The notes under the pieces are model-generated. The model was given only the letters and a program-made list of their open reading frames with translations, had not been told where the DNA came from and made no database searches. Shown piece after piece: positions 11,301 through 23,324 of a stretch of 64,000 nucleotides of DNA. The position numbers and the translations under genes were made by a program. Position 1 is the first letter of the stretch. Every line of letters starts with the position of its first letter. Source of the stretch: Hippophae tibetana (taxonomy: Eukaryota > Streptophyta > Magnoliopsida > Rosales > Elaeagnaceae); the NCBI GenBank assembly GCA_037013495.1, contig CM072811.1, forward strand, positions 27,923,659 through 27,987,658. Direction: 5' to 3'.

Positions 11301-12330
11301 ATCAAACAGTACTTGAGCAAACTTCCTATTCTAGTCAACTCTCTCCCAAGAGAAACACTTTATTTGTATTTAGTTATATCCTTCTAGACTTGTGGTGTTG
11401 TGCTCTTAGCTAAAAGAAACAAGGTCCAAAACCCCATATACTACATTATCCAAATCATAACATATGCCTAAAATAGGTACCCAACAATTGACAAGTTGAC
11501 CTTTGCCTTGAAAATCAGTGCACAAAAGCTCAGACATTATGTTGGCTCGTACACAGTGGTAGTACTAACCTCTCAACTACTTAAGAATGTACTGATAAGG
11601 CCAAAATATCGTAGGGAGAATAGCATAAATCGCTATAGAACTATGAGAATATGATATCAAGTACATGGCTAGAATCGCCATCAAGGGAAAAATAGTGGCC
11701 GAGTTTAGTGAGACACCAAAGGTCACCGATAATGAGGTATAAGAGGAAGTATATGGTATGGATCAAAAATACGAGCCGACATGGAAAATATTCATCAATA
11801 GGATGCACAACTTCAACGGCACTAGGATAGAGGTTGTCATTGTTGATCATGATGAAATTTTTTTCAAGTATGTCGTCAGGTTGGGTTTTAGGCAACCAAT
11901 AATGTTGTAGAGTATAAGGTGGATATATTCGAGGCTATAATATTAAAGAAGCTCGGAGTAGATAAAATCACCTTGGATAGCAATTCACGACTGGTGGTTA
12001 ACTAGTACTTGGGGACGTTCAAGGCCAAGGATAGTAAGATGAGGAAATATCTGGAGAGGTTAAGAAATGAGTGCTCATAATTTTCTAACTTTGAGATCAA
12101 GAAAATAACTAGGAATGAGAATAGTCACATCGATGCTTTGGTTACTCGGGTGGTATCAGTAACGATCCTGGCAGAAGCAAGTTTGGAAGAAACTGAAAAA
12201 ATAGTCGGGAGCATGGATGCTTCTACCAATCCATGGTTCATCCTGATCTTTAACTTCTTGAAAAGGGGATACCTATCCCAAGATCGCAAACTTGTAAAGG
12301 AAATCAAGGCAAGGTAGGACAATATCAGAT
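11300..12330 (+). pseudogene. gypsy RNase H region remnant
   Basis: After the RT thumb (LLNGRVVALNRFISK, about 11170-11210) a stop-rich frame shows the connecting RNase H-like part: WNEDCDRAFEGIKQYL, LPRETLYLYLV and TIDKLTFALK (to about 11520). A second RNase H-like portion follows, with NNVVEYKVDIFEAIILKKLG and RNENSHIDALVTR (11880-12150), the latter being the end of the Tat-type second RNase H. A dual RNase H is a known trait of Tat elements. Frameshifts and stops are frequent. Confidence 0.7.
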
Positions 12331-12439
12331 TGAAGGTGATAAATTGTACAAAAGTACCACACTCAAACCGCGCTCTTGTGCATAGCTAGGGAATGATCTG
12401 ATAGAGTAATGTTTGAAGCCTATAAAGGAGAGTTTGGTA

Positions 12440-13390
12440 CTCATTCGAGTGGAAGAAGGCTATCCTATTATGCTAGTAGATTACAAAAGATACACCTAAG
12501 AGTACGATAGGTGTCAAAGGTTTACCCCATTGTCACACACACCTCCAACAACTATGATAAGGGTAGTTAACCCTTAGCCTTTCTACAAGTAGGGACTCGA
12601 TATAGTAGGACCTTTACCTCAAGCTAGGGGTCAGAAGAAGTTTTTATTAGTGACTATCGATTATTTTTTCAAATGGATTAAGGAAAAACCTCTGGGAAGA
12701 ATATTGGAAGAGGAACTTATTCAATTTATTTAGGTTTCCCAGGGAACTCGTTACCAATAATGGGATACGGTTTACGGGTCATAACATCAAGGAGTTTGTT
12801 GGTCAAATACAACATCAAGATATGTAATTCAATGCCATATTATCCCCAAGCCAATGGTCAGACACAATCTTCTAATAAGTTAATAATCAACTACTAAAGA
12901 AAAGTATGGAAAGTGTAAGAGTAAGATGGGTTGAAGAGCTACTTGGGCATTTTAGGCAGTTAGGAATAGTCCCCAAGGATGCACTAACGAGACACCTTTC
13001 TCACTAATATATGGGATTGAGGCTATGATACCAACTAAGATTACAGTGCCCATTATAAGATCAACCCTAACAGAGGAGCAAAATGCAACATGTAGAGTAA
13101 TCGAACTAACCCTCGCAGAGGAAAAAAGGATGAAACCTTAGGGAGGATAACTGAACAAAAAAGAAAAGTATCATATTATTACAATAAGGTTATGCACTTC
13201 AAAGATTTTTCCATGGGTGATTGGGTTCTCATAAGGGTTTTCCCTAACAAAAAGGAATGGATGGCTAGAAATTGAGTGAAAATTGGGAAGGCCCATATCA
13301 AATAGTCGAGAGGAATCCAAGGGGCTGCTTATTGAGAAGCATCAAAGGAGTTGCAGATGGCACAACTTGGAATTCCTAACACTTAAAAAA
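12440..13390 (+). pseudogene. gypsy integrase remnant
   Basis: The zinc-binding end is partly visible as RCQRFTPLSH (about 12507-12536). GLDIVGPLPQARG (about 12595-12635) keeps the first catalytic aspartate. The second reads TNNG instead of TDNG (aspartate codon now AAT at 12756-12758). The third region reads YPQANGQTQSSNK, with glutamine in place of glutamate. The C-terminal part extends to about 13390. Integrase would insert the cDNA and create the 5-bp duplication. With two of three DDE residues lost it is inactive. Confidence 0.8.
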
Positions 13391-13485
13391 TACCACTTCT
13401 AATGTACCATTTACTATTTTCATATACCATCTCTGTTTATATGAAGTAATTTCTTTCAAGAAGTGGTTTTCCTCTAAACCTACAT

Positions 13486-14045
13486 GTCACGAGTTGATCA
13501 CCTTGGTCAGGAACTAGGTAGAACACTCTAACACCAATGTGAGAGTTGATCACCTTGGTCATATACTAGGTAAAACACTCTCCCCAAACCTTCACACCAT
13601 GAGCTAATCATCTCGGTCAGGAACCAGGTAGAATGCTTTGACACCAAAGTTAGAGTTTATCACCTCGGTCATAGACCAGGTAAAATGTTCTTCCCCAAAA
13701 CTACATGTCACAAGTTGATAACCTCGGTCAGGAACCAGATAGAACCTTATGACACCAAAGTTAGAGTTGATCACCACGACCATAGACTAGGTAGAACGCT
13801 CTCCCTTAAAACTAGATGTCATGATTTGATCACCTCAGTCAAGAACCAAGTAGAGCACTCTGACACCCAATTTAAAGTTGATCACTTTAGTCATAGATAC
13901 GGTAGAACACTCTTCCCTAGATCTATAAGTCATGATTTGATCACCTCAGTTAGGAATCAGGTAGAGCACTCTGATAATGAAGTAAGAGTTGACCACCTCG
14001 GTTACAAACCAGGTAAAGCGTTCTGACACTAAAGTGAGGGTCGAT
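13486..14045 (+). repeat. Tandem repeat block, about 110-bp unit x 5, within the gypsy element
   Basis: The phrase GATCACCTCGGTCAGGAACC or a variant recurs near 13494, 13605, 13714, 13826 and 13935. Between each pair there is a second half-unit with GATCACCTCGGTCATAGACC, so each 110-bp unit is itself a dimer of related 50-60 bp halves. It lies between integrase and the antisense ORF, where Tat elements often carry tandem repeats. Such blocks can seed satellite DNA. An open frame (13685-14026) through it follows from the repeat period and is not taken as a gene. Confidence 0.88.
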
Positions 14046-14226
14046 CAAAACCATTGGTTTATTACATCAACCAAACCTTACAATTTTTTCCTTTCAAGAA
14101 ATACATTTGAAAAAAGAAAGAGAGAAACATTAGTCTCACGCCACAAATGCATTCTATTAAAAAAAAATTATTGATTGAGCTTACAATGATTTTAAAGTTT
14201 ATTAATACATGGCCCAGCCTCCCAAA

Positions 14227-16762
14227 GCATTAAAAGTTCCTCAAACACTTGGACACACGACATGTGTCTGGGTCATTGATTTTCTCTACTAAGTGCAACA
14301 ACTCAGCCTAAATCTTGATAATTTTCTTATGAATATTGGCCTCAACAACACCCTTTACCTATAGGAAGATCCTCCTAGACTACTTTAAATAAACAGTTTC
14401 CTAATAGGACTCCATATCCATATGAGCAACCATTAGTCATGGTTCTTCTGTCACAAGCTCGAGTTTGGGATAACTACTCCTTATAAGGAGAGAGCTAACA
14501 CTTGGTCTCTTTATAAAGGGATAGCTTATCCTTCAGCCTAGACAACTCAAATTTTAATTTCACTACCTTAACCTTGAGCCTACCATTCTCTAGTTTCAGA
14601 GTGCGTGCTAAATATTTGTTGAACTGGTTAGAATCCACAACGTCCCAGCAAGAAATATGCATAAATAGTTGGTAACTATTTCAAACAAAAGAGGATGTCT
14701 AAATTTTACGAGTTCCCCGACCCCCTTTTATAAGATAAGATATCAAAGGTCCTCGGTCCTACCTTCTTAATTTTCTATCTTGGACCTGTCACTACTCTCA
14801 CAAGAGTCCAAGCTCGAGCCCTTTTCCTCGCCCTTATCTTGGAACTGAGTGGTAGATAATGGGGAGTGACCTAGATATCCAAAATTTGATTCCTATAGGG
14901 ACCTCTTCTTGGCCTCTTTCTTGAATGATTCCATGGCCATCCCATAACCTATTTCAATGTTTAAGGAAAGTTTCTCGGTTATCACATCAAGCTTGCATTT
15001 TGCCTTCTCTTCTGTTTTGGATAGCCTGTAACTATAGGCTTCTACCTCAGCCTCGACTTTTCTCTAGGCTACCCTAAACTCAGCCTTGGCTTTTCTTTGG
15101 GCCTTCTTGAGCTTTGCAAAGAGCCTTGATTTATCATTCAACTCAACAATGGCCTTGGTCAGCTTATCCTCTTTGTCAATAGCCTCGCCCTCCAACCTAT
15201 TAGCCTTCTCCAATAGCACCGCATACTTGGCCCGAATTGAAGCATAACTCTCTTTTTCAAGTATAAGATTATGCTTTAAACTTTCCACACCTTGAGACTT
15301 GTTAAGTCCTTGAATAATTTTCACCTAAAAACAAGCCAAATGATATGAGGTTAAAAACCAAAAAGAAAAAGAGGTGGAATGACACAACTGGTACAAAAGG
15401 TGACTGATCATGACCTTAGAGCTCATATCCTCGCACATGGAATTAAGCTACCTCTCGTGTGCCATGAAAGGAAAGTGATACACGTAGTGGTATAACTTGT
15501 TTGGTTCCATGCCTCGATATAGTGCCACCACATCAACGTTTGTGGTGAGGTTGTCAATAACACATTTCCCCTTCCTTGAAACCCTAACAGATCGAGCAAG
15601 TGCTTGTGGACCTGAAAAGTGTCAACAACATTCAAAAGTGTCAGTTTGAGGATGGTCTTGTCAATGGTTACCTTCCTTTTCCTTTTTTACAAGGTTGGAA
15701 GACCCTCCTATCCAGAGGACTTACTCTTTTTCTTCCTCTTTGAAAAACTCGACCCTTGTGAATGAGGTGTAGTTTTTTGGGATCTCTCTTCCTGATGAAT
15801 AACCTTACTCTTAAGCCGTGCCAATAGATCATCTGGATTGAACTCTTGGTACCTAAAAAGATAAGGGCGATAAGGTTTTATTTTTAAGAGGTTGAGCAAA
15901 GCATAGCAAACAAAAAATACTAAGTCTCAGGGCCAATTCACCAGCATTAGGGACCACTTAGAACCTACTTCCATAGTTTGTGGGAGGGGTCTGGCATTTA
16001 GAAGGTGCTCAAGGTTTACGAATTATCTGGTGAGGGGGCTCTATTGAGCCCTGCCTCATCAACCCATATGAAAAAATAATGGGGTATTTAATAATTACCT
16101 CCATGGAGTCTTCGTGGATAGATAATTCTGGATATCAACTAATCATTGTTTTGCTTCCATACTCAAGTTTGTGATGAAGAAGCTCATCTTCCTTATTATG
16201 ACCTTGGTATCTGCCCAAGCACTCCTTATTAGGCTTTCGTCACTATCTAGAGCTTCCCACCGATTTGAGACATAGAATAAATATTCTTTACTGACATGGA
16301 GACTCTTATTAGATTTATAGGATTCTACTTCAACACGTAGGCCTCATTGAACTCGGGCATCTCTAACTCTACGCTAAGCTCTTTGCATATCAATGTTAGG
16401 CAAAGCATGTACCTCCATCCATTAGGCATCAATTGACCTGGTGCGAGCTAAGTCCTAGCCAAGAATTTTCTTATGAAAGTGTATAGAGAAAATCTAACCC
16501 CCAACTATAAAGCCTTCTTGTGAAAGGCTATCCATCCAGTTGGAAGTAGGTCACTTTCAAGAGCCCTCGACATAGGAATAATTATTTGAACCAAGAAGGG
16601 AATGTCATAGGTCCTATTTATCCTCTCTTTATCCTAAGGTGACAGCTCATTGGTCTTAATCTTGGCCAACAAGCCCTTGGTACAGCCTATAGGCTCCTCA
16701 ATCCCTTTATTTCTTGCTTTCTTCCTTTAGGACCTTGGGACTAAGATATGAGTTTGAGGCAT
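14227..16762 (-). pseudogene. Antisense ORF of the gypsy element (PF04195-like, Retand aORF type)
   Basis: Read on the minus strand from ATG at 16760-16762, a long frame with a few stops and at least one frameshift gives NRTYDIPFLVQIIIPMSRA, then GVRFSLYTFIRKFLAR and LAPGQLMPNGWRYMLCLTLI (about 16600-16380). This is the hallmark of the 'putative gypsy type transposon' family (Pfam PF04195, from memory). Downstream, 15324-15064 encodes a strongly charged coiled coil, followed by an acidic, serine-rich tail. The main frame ends near 14767, and further coiled-coil sequence can be followed to 14227. Antisense ORFs between integrase and the 3' LTR are described for Retand-like elements. Their function is unknown, and this copy is broken. 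Confidence 0.75.
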
Positions 16763-17377
16763 ATTCAACCTAATAGTAGGTATGACCTATGGAGGAGAGA
16801 TGGAGGTGGAAGGTTAAGGCTAAGATAAAGTTCCCTTGCTCGAGTTGTTTGTCTCGATGGAGGACCCCGTGTTGTCACTTTTTGCCTGACCCAAGAAAGT
16901 GGGATATTATAGGCTCTTCCAAGAGACTTAGCCTAAGGTGCTTTCTCTTTGCATGGTCCCTATTTACATAATATCATAAAACATGAAAAAGGTAAGGCAT
17001 GAGAAGAAGAAATTACCTAGGATCGAGTTTGAAATAAAGGGTAATGATTCTTTAAACTGACCTGAAAAGAAAATATAAAATTGTAAGACTCGAGAAGCTT
17101 TTTTCTAAAACCTGAGAAATAAAGCTAGATGCCAAGCTAATTTCTTACCATCAAGTTGAAAATTTCTATAGCTTAAACTAAGATGACAGAGTTTTTCTCT
17201 TGTGAATTTTTGTCTAATATGTAGGAAATGATGAAAGAAAGAGAGGCCTCAACTCATCCTTATACAGAGGTGGATATCTTATATCCAATAAACTAAAAAT
17301 CATTTATTAGGGTGAGTCAAACATTCCAAATTTTATGTCTGGTTGCTACTCTTCCACCCCTATTGAAAAATCGAGCT

Positions 17378-17397
17378 AAAAAAGTAGGGGAACTAGA
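17378..17397 (+). other. Polypurine tract of the gypsy element
   Basis: The A/G-rich run AAAAAAGTAGGGGAACTAGA ends directly at the first base of the 3' LTR (17398). In retrotransposons such a tract primes plus-strand DNA synthesis. Its position confirms the + orientation of the element. Confidence 0.8.
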
Positions 17398-17762
17398 TGT
17401 TTAGACATATAGCTAGACCCTAAGCCCGATCCAACTAATAACCCAAGCTGTTAAAATGGATCTATCTGTGTTCGTGCCCATAACCATACTCAAAATGAAG
17501 AACCCATCTACGCATGCGAGCTTTGGTGTTGTAAAGTCCACTTCAGGCCTGAGCTATAGGGTGGTTGACTTCAAGTTGTAAACATATTTTCTTTTACTTT
17601 TATACCTTTTTGATACATTGTGATGTGTATACCCTATGTAATCGACACATGTATATGTAGTACTATATATATACATAAGCCTCATAAGAGAGCCACACAT
17701 TCTCACACAATTCTCTGACTTCTCTCTTGTTTCTCTTTGTGCAAATCGGATTAATCCCAACA
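17398..17762 (+). repeat. 3' LTR of the gypsy element
   Basis: This 365-bp LTR starts TGTTTAGACATATAGC and ends TTAATCCCAACA, followed by the TATAG duplication (17763-17767). It contains ACGCATGCGAGCTTTGGTGT as in the 5' LTR and a TATA-like run at about 17664-17672. It is longer than the 5' LTR because that copy lost part of the TATA region and part of the end. Confidence 0.88.
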
Positions 17763-17767
17763 TATAG

Positions 17768-18266
17768 TACCTATCTTTAAAAGAAAAGGAAGAATTTTTT
17801 GTACCTCAACTTGGGTCAATCTCAAGCCACATGGTTAAATAAAATTGTAGTTGTTAAAAAGGATCCACGTACTATAATCATAGATCCATTCGATAATAAT
17901 TTGTCATTCTCCCAACTAGAGTGATGTCAATATGGATAGTATAGCTTTACTTCTTTCAATAACGACTCTCTCCTTAGGAACTACCCATCACATTACTAAA
18001 ACTGTGGTAATAGTGATATCTCATATCTTACATACGAGTTCGAGTCTCTTTCCTGTATTACAAAGTGAGTGTCAAGGATTCGTGTCCCATTCTTATTGTA
18101 ATAGTAAGTAAATATATATCTTAAAATATATTGTATCAACTGAAAAAAAATCCAACAAAATTTATAATATTTTTGAAATAATTACACTACTCATACATCC
18201 GTAATTAAGATTCTCACCCATATCTTTTGAAAGTTTATCCTTATGAATCTAATTAACTAGAAGAGG
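17768..18266. other. Intergenic stretch with a possible SINE fragment
   Basis: No gene is supported. At 18004-18047 a TGTGGTAATAGTG box and a GAGTTCGAGTCT box lie 20 bases apart, like the A and B boxes of a tRNA-derived Pol III promoter. A short A-run occurs at about 18145. No clear head or target duplication was found, so a SINE is only a possibility. Confidence 0.35.
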
Positions 18267-19694
18267 TGAATAAGTAATTTTTTGAATTATGACTAATTAA
18301 AAAAATCATAAACGATCATACATGTAATCTTATGTAAATAAAATAAAGCAAAAAATAAATAAGAACTTGACATATGATATTTTAGATGGAAACAATCTAA
18401 GTCATAATAATGATCTAAGAGAAAAAATATATATCGGTCTATTGGACCACCTAACTATTTACTATGAAAATCAATATTCAATTATAAGGCTAGGTATTAT
18501 ACTACCCTTTAAGATAAAGTCCCCAAATTAATCTACTTATAAGCAACTACTTCTTTTATAGTTTCCATACGATAGGTGTACGAATCTGGAGTAATGTTCC
18601 AATAACTCGAGCTGTATGAGCAATCAAACCTATTCCACTAGAATTGAAAAAGTTAGTATTATAACACAAGTATAAAATGTGTTCTAGAGTAGGCTTAATA
18701 ATAAAAAAATAATATCTAGAAAATTCAAGAATAAATCAGTTAATTTAAATCATCTAACAACCCTAGAATAGAAGTTGAAGCACAAGTTCAATAAAGATAA
18801 CTTCTTTAAGGTTAAATAATCAAATCAAATAATTATGATCACATACAAAATTATTTGATCCAAACATCTAAGAAACTAATCAAGAAGAAGCCATAGAATA
18901 TATAATCACAATATCATAAATTAAATAGGCTTATTAATTAATTAAACATAACTACAAAATGTTTGACAGATTAATTAAAAAAATAAGCCTAAAAAAATAT
19001 GATTCATTTAAGAGAGAGTATAAAAATAATTCGAAGAATAGAATGAATGTGGTTGATTGAAATATAGAGTATTAGGTTGTTTCTATGGGAAAGATGAAAT
19101 CTTAATGATAAGTTGAGGATCAATTACCATTATGTTCACTAAATAATTCATAAAACAATAACTAATAGGAAAATATGGTAAAAGAATAATTTGGCTCGAG
19201 TAAAAAAATATGTTATGAGTTGAAACAGTAGCTGCTTGATTGATCCAATCCATGCTCTATCGATCTAACTTATAAGGTCGATCAATTAAATCCCTTTTTG
19301 ATTGATCTAGCAACGATTAAATAAATTCAAGACCAAATGTATCAAACATGATCGATTCTCGATCAATCTAGTACCTTAATCGATCGAACTCAACTTTAAT
19401 CTATCTACACTAATATGAAAATCAACCAAAGAAGACATAGATCGTACAAGATCGATCTAACCCTTGGATTGATCGACCTACCACTTCGATCCTTTGAGAA
19501 ATACATATACTAAATGTTCCTAAGTGCGTAATACGTATTCTAACATGTTTAAGAATAGGTATATACCTTAAACACATTGACTTAAAGCTCAGAAGATTTT
19601 TTTACTTGAATAACAGACATAAAAACGCTTCTAGAAACTAGTTTATATTTAAATATTTTATTCACAAATATCTTCAACACTCATATACCTTACA
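18267..19694 (-). repeat. 3' LTR (left) of the gag-only copia element
   Basis: This 1.43-kb LTR is similar over its whole length to 23325-24673, with many substitutions and small indels. The segment about 19220-19500 is dense in GATCGATC-like words (TTGATTGATC, CTATCGATC, TTAATCGATCG), a feature I associate with LTRs of this group. It ends at TTACA (19690-19694). Confidence 0.78.
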
Positions 19695-21370
19695 ATCTTC
19701 CCATTTGGCATATTCGTGTGATAAAATCTCTCGTTACATGACATTCATAGGAAAAATAATTTCTTTACATAGTGGTACTATCCTATGATCTAGTAAAGAC
19801 ATCTTTGACAGCTCATATGTACACTGAAAATCAAAACAACAAATAGGCACACAACTTATCTTGAAACACTCATTGTTCATTAATTTATTGTATATACTAA
19901 TAGTAAAGCAAATAAGTAAACATAAGCAATGAGTAATAAGAGATAGAACATTTAAATATTAAAATTACTCCACTTAAATGACATATCAAAGTGAACACTT
20001 AATTTTTATGTGTTCTCTTCCTATGTGCAATAAAAAATAATAAATATAACACTTAATTAATATGTTCTCCCTCTATATGCAATGACTCTATCAGTATTAG
20101 CTACTCTCCCTTTTTATCATAAGAAAAAATAATTTAACGATGAAGCTTAAATTTATTATGAACAGGAATGTGATGTATGCAATGAATGAGTTCCCCTTGA
20201 GTAATATGACTCCCTGAAATAAAGTAGAATAAAAACAATTAGAACAACTGATATATATATATATATATATATAATTTTTTTGAATTGAGGATAGTAGACT
20301 TATTTAAACATGATCAAAACGAAACATTCAATTGAGAAATTAATTTTTTTCAGATTTTGGCTACCTATTGAAAGCATAAGTATATAGACAAGATATACAG
20401 ACATACTAACACATATAGTGACATGTTAACAACCATCGAAAATAAGATACATGTTTAAACTTTAAAAATATATCATTTAATTCATTTGTGATCAATCATG
20501 GAAGATTTAAGGGAAAAGTATCACTTATCATAAAAAAAAATTGATTCCTCAATTTTACCAAAAACTATTTACCGAGAGAGAACGTAAGATTTTTATTCCT
20601 TTTTATATATATAGTGATTGGTTATTTAATTTTTTATTTATTTTTTGTATAACCAACTTTTGACTCTTTCTTTTTATGCATGCTAATCTTTTTTTGTTTT
20701 CTTTGTTTTTGTTTAAGGAATTATGCACAAGCTAGAAACCTAGTATGATGACATTCATACTAGATGTGAGATAGTTCTCTTCGCTCATTACGATAGCTAC
20801 ACACATCACAGTAAAGTACACTCAAAACAAAGCGTCTTTCTACAGTAAAATTTTTGAAAGTAAAAAATAGAACTAAAATACAGTTTTGTAATTAAGGCTA
20901 GCATAAAATTTAAAATCTTATAAAATCAATCATAAACTTCAAACATGATGTACATATGAGTTCATTGAGTGTGTAAGCAAGTTATTATCAACATCAATCA
21001 CTATATTTAAAAAAGTATGTAAATACACAAGTCAAAATACTCAATTATACACTGAAAAGTGAGATAAAATAAGTCACTTTGTAAATAAAAGTAGTATGTG
21101 TATTTCATTGTTAAAACAAATTTTCATCCCTTGTTTTTTTTTTTTACTTTTATTTTATTAAAATGAAAGAAACATAAATAAAAATAAAAAATATTAAACA
21201 AATATATTAAAGATGCTCACCTAGTGTTAATTAAACACTCAAACAAAAGTATCTAGATGAACAATAAATAACAGTTAGGTGACTGAAAAGAGATAATCTT
21301 TCATAACCCAAACTTCTTAAATTTTGGTTTTTGTATATTTTTGGGTTGGAAATCAACTACCTTAGTTGTC
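19695..21370. other. Internal non-coding part of the gag-only copia element
   Basis: This region lies where pol would be expected. I see no conserved RT (YVDD), integrase or RNase H motif in any frame. It is stop-rich and includes an (AT)11 run at 20251-20272 and a T-run at about 21137-21146. It may be 3' untranslated DNA of the element plus later insertions. Confidence 0.5.
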
Positions 21371-21371
21371 A

Positions 21372-23301
21372 TTAGAACATATTCTTGGACTTACCTTTAG
21401 ATTTCACATTCATCCTAAATGAAGATGCAACATGCATAGTAGGATGATGATAATTAGTTCTATAATTAAGAGTATTGAAATTCACTTGCCTCTTTGAATC
21501 AATATCATATTTTCTACTAGAATTATTGGAAATATTATGCATAGATGGATAATAATAATGAGTCCTATAACTAGAACCATGTAAAGAATTACTAAATTTA
21601 AGAGCATTCATCAAAAACCTACATTTTGATCTTATATGATCTTTCTTACCATAATGTTAACATATAGGCACAACTTAACAGTATTTTCTACCATAGGTAC
21701 AATATTTTTTTGTGCATAAGCAGTAACCATAGGAGTAGAGTTAGAAGTCTTTACAAATGTGATTTTTTATGTTGAAGGTGTGGAGCTCTTATCCTTATAA
21801 CTAAGGACATGTGTATCACATGAAGAAAAAAGGGTTAAAGGGTTTTACAAATTGAGTTGTATTTGAAGATGATGGTATAGTATGCTTATCTTCATACCCT
21901 AACCCTCTCTTATCTCTAAAAGGTTTTCCATAGTCAATAACTTTGTTTATCTTTTTGGATGTTAGACTCTTCATAGATTTCTTTATTTATTCAAGTTCCT
22001 ACACAATATTCTTTTTTCCCTGTTTAAGATCTACAAGACTTGAATTTAAATCATCAATAAGTCTAGACAACTCGATTTTTTATTTTTCTAAGATGGAGGA
22101 ATTAATTTCATAAGAATTGAGTTTATCATTTAATTTAGTTACTTCTATTAGTAACCTATAATTTTGTCTCTTAAGACCTACTAAATTTATAAAAAATTCA
22201 TCAAGACTATTAGTATTATATTTATTTAGCAGGAATTCAAAATCACTTTCATCATAATTTGAATCAATATCGGATTTAATAAAGTGTCCACCAGTAATTA
22301 CAATAAGTGCCAAATAGTTGGTGCTATAATTGTTTGAGTTGCTAAGATTAGCATTAAAAGCCCTTCCAGTTTTCTTCTTTTTGTTAGCATACCTAGCTAC
22401 AATATGACCAATCTCATTGCATTCAAAGAATTTAGGTCCAGCAAGTTTAGTTTTCTTACCTTCATAACTTATAAGTTTTAGTTCTCTTGGATTATGATCC
22501 CTAGAACGGCATACTTGCTAGTTAGTCTGTGAATTGTTTTGGTTGAAGATTTTCTTAAGTCTTTTGTCTAAGAGTTTAAATTCTTTATCATCCTTATCAT
22601 TGTCTTTATTACCATCATCAGTAATGGAAATTTTGAAAGCAATGTATTTGTTCTTTGGAGGCGTTCAAAAACTTATCTCAAAAATTTGAAGTAAACCAAC
22701 GAGTTCCTTAATTTTGATTGTGTTTACATCCTTACTTTCATTAATGACAGTGATCTTTGCATGGAGTAATCTGATAATGAGTAAAGAATCTTTCAAACCA
22801 ACCTAAATTCCTCAATTTTCTCTCCAAGATTTGAAGAAGTATTAGCAATATCACATAATTTAATATAAAATTCAAAAAATGTTTCATATTCTTCCATTCT
22901 AAGGTTTTCAAACCTAGTGCTTAGTATGTGAAGTATAGTTCATTTAACTTGAGTGGTGTCCTTATATACAACTTCTAAAGTATCTTAAGCACTCTTAGTA
23001 GTATCAATATCAAAGATATGATGAAATTTATTAGCAGACAAAGTACTAAAGATAACATTAATTTCTTTTTTATTCCAATTATTGCTAGTTTTATATTCAA
23101 CGGTTTATTTGTTCTTAGGTTTAAGTGTGACAATATTATTTTTGGTAATTATTGGTGGTTCCCAATAATATATTATAGAATTCCATACACTCTCATCTAA
23201 AGAGTGTAGAAAGTCCCTCATATGGGCTTTCCAGTATAGGTAGTAGATCTATCAAAGAAAGAAGCATGAGTTGTAGATGAACCTTCTTTCAAATGATCCA
23301 T
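21372..23301 (-). pseudogene. SIRE-like copia gag pseudogene
   Basis: Read from ATG at 23299-23301 on the minus strand: MDHLKEGSSTTHASFFDRS opens the frame. Later RMEEYETFFEFYIKLCDIAN, NLGEKIEEFRLV and SKDVNTIKIKELVGLLQIFE (about 22900-22660) show a UBN2-type copia capsid. A degenerate zinc knuckle, FFECNEIGHIVARYANKKK (about 22440-22385), has tyrosine in place of the last cysteine. The tail (22313-21372) is low-complexity, rich in Asn, Ser and Tyr. Several stops and frame changes make it non-functional. No primer binding site is visible between the LTR edge (23325) and this ATG. Confidence 0.75.
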
Positions 23302-23324
23302 AACAAGGTCCTAGGCAAACACTA

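Larger units (their letters stand above)
3730..17762 (+). mobile_element. Ty3/gypsy LTR retrotransposon, Tat/Retand-like, 14 kb with nested insertions
   Basis: Two related LTRs (3730-4014 and 17398-17762) begin TGTTT(G/A)GACATATAG and end TTAATCCCAACA. The pentamer TATAG directly precedes the first (3725-3729) and directly follows the second (17763-17767), so both LTRs belong to one insertion. Inside, in order, are remains of gag, aspartic protease, reverse transcriptase, RNase H and integrase on the + strand. These are followed by a tandem-repeat block, a long ORF on the opposite strand and a purine tract before the 3' LTR. An antisense ORF and tandem repeats after integrase are known from Tat-lineage elements, notably Retand. 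Without the nested insertions (4252-7637 and 10385-11070) the element would be about 10 kb. All reading frames carry stops and catalytic residues are replaced, so it is inactive. Confidence 0.9.

Noticed and set aside
13685-14174. Open frames of 113 and 61 codons with repeated HDLITSVRNQ peptides
   Set aside because: The peptide repeats follow from the tandem DNA repeat whose period is near a multiple of three; no conserved protein family is visible.
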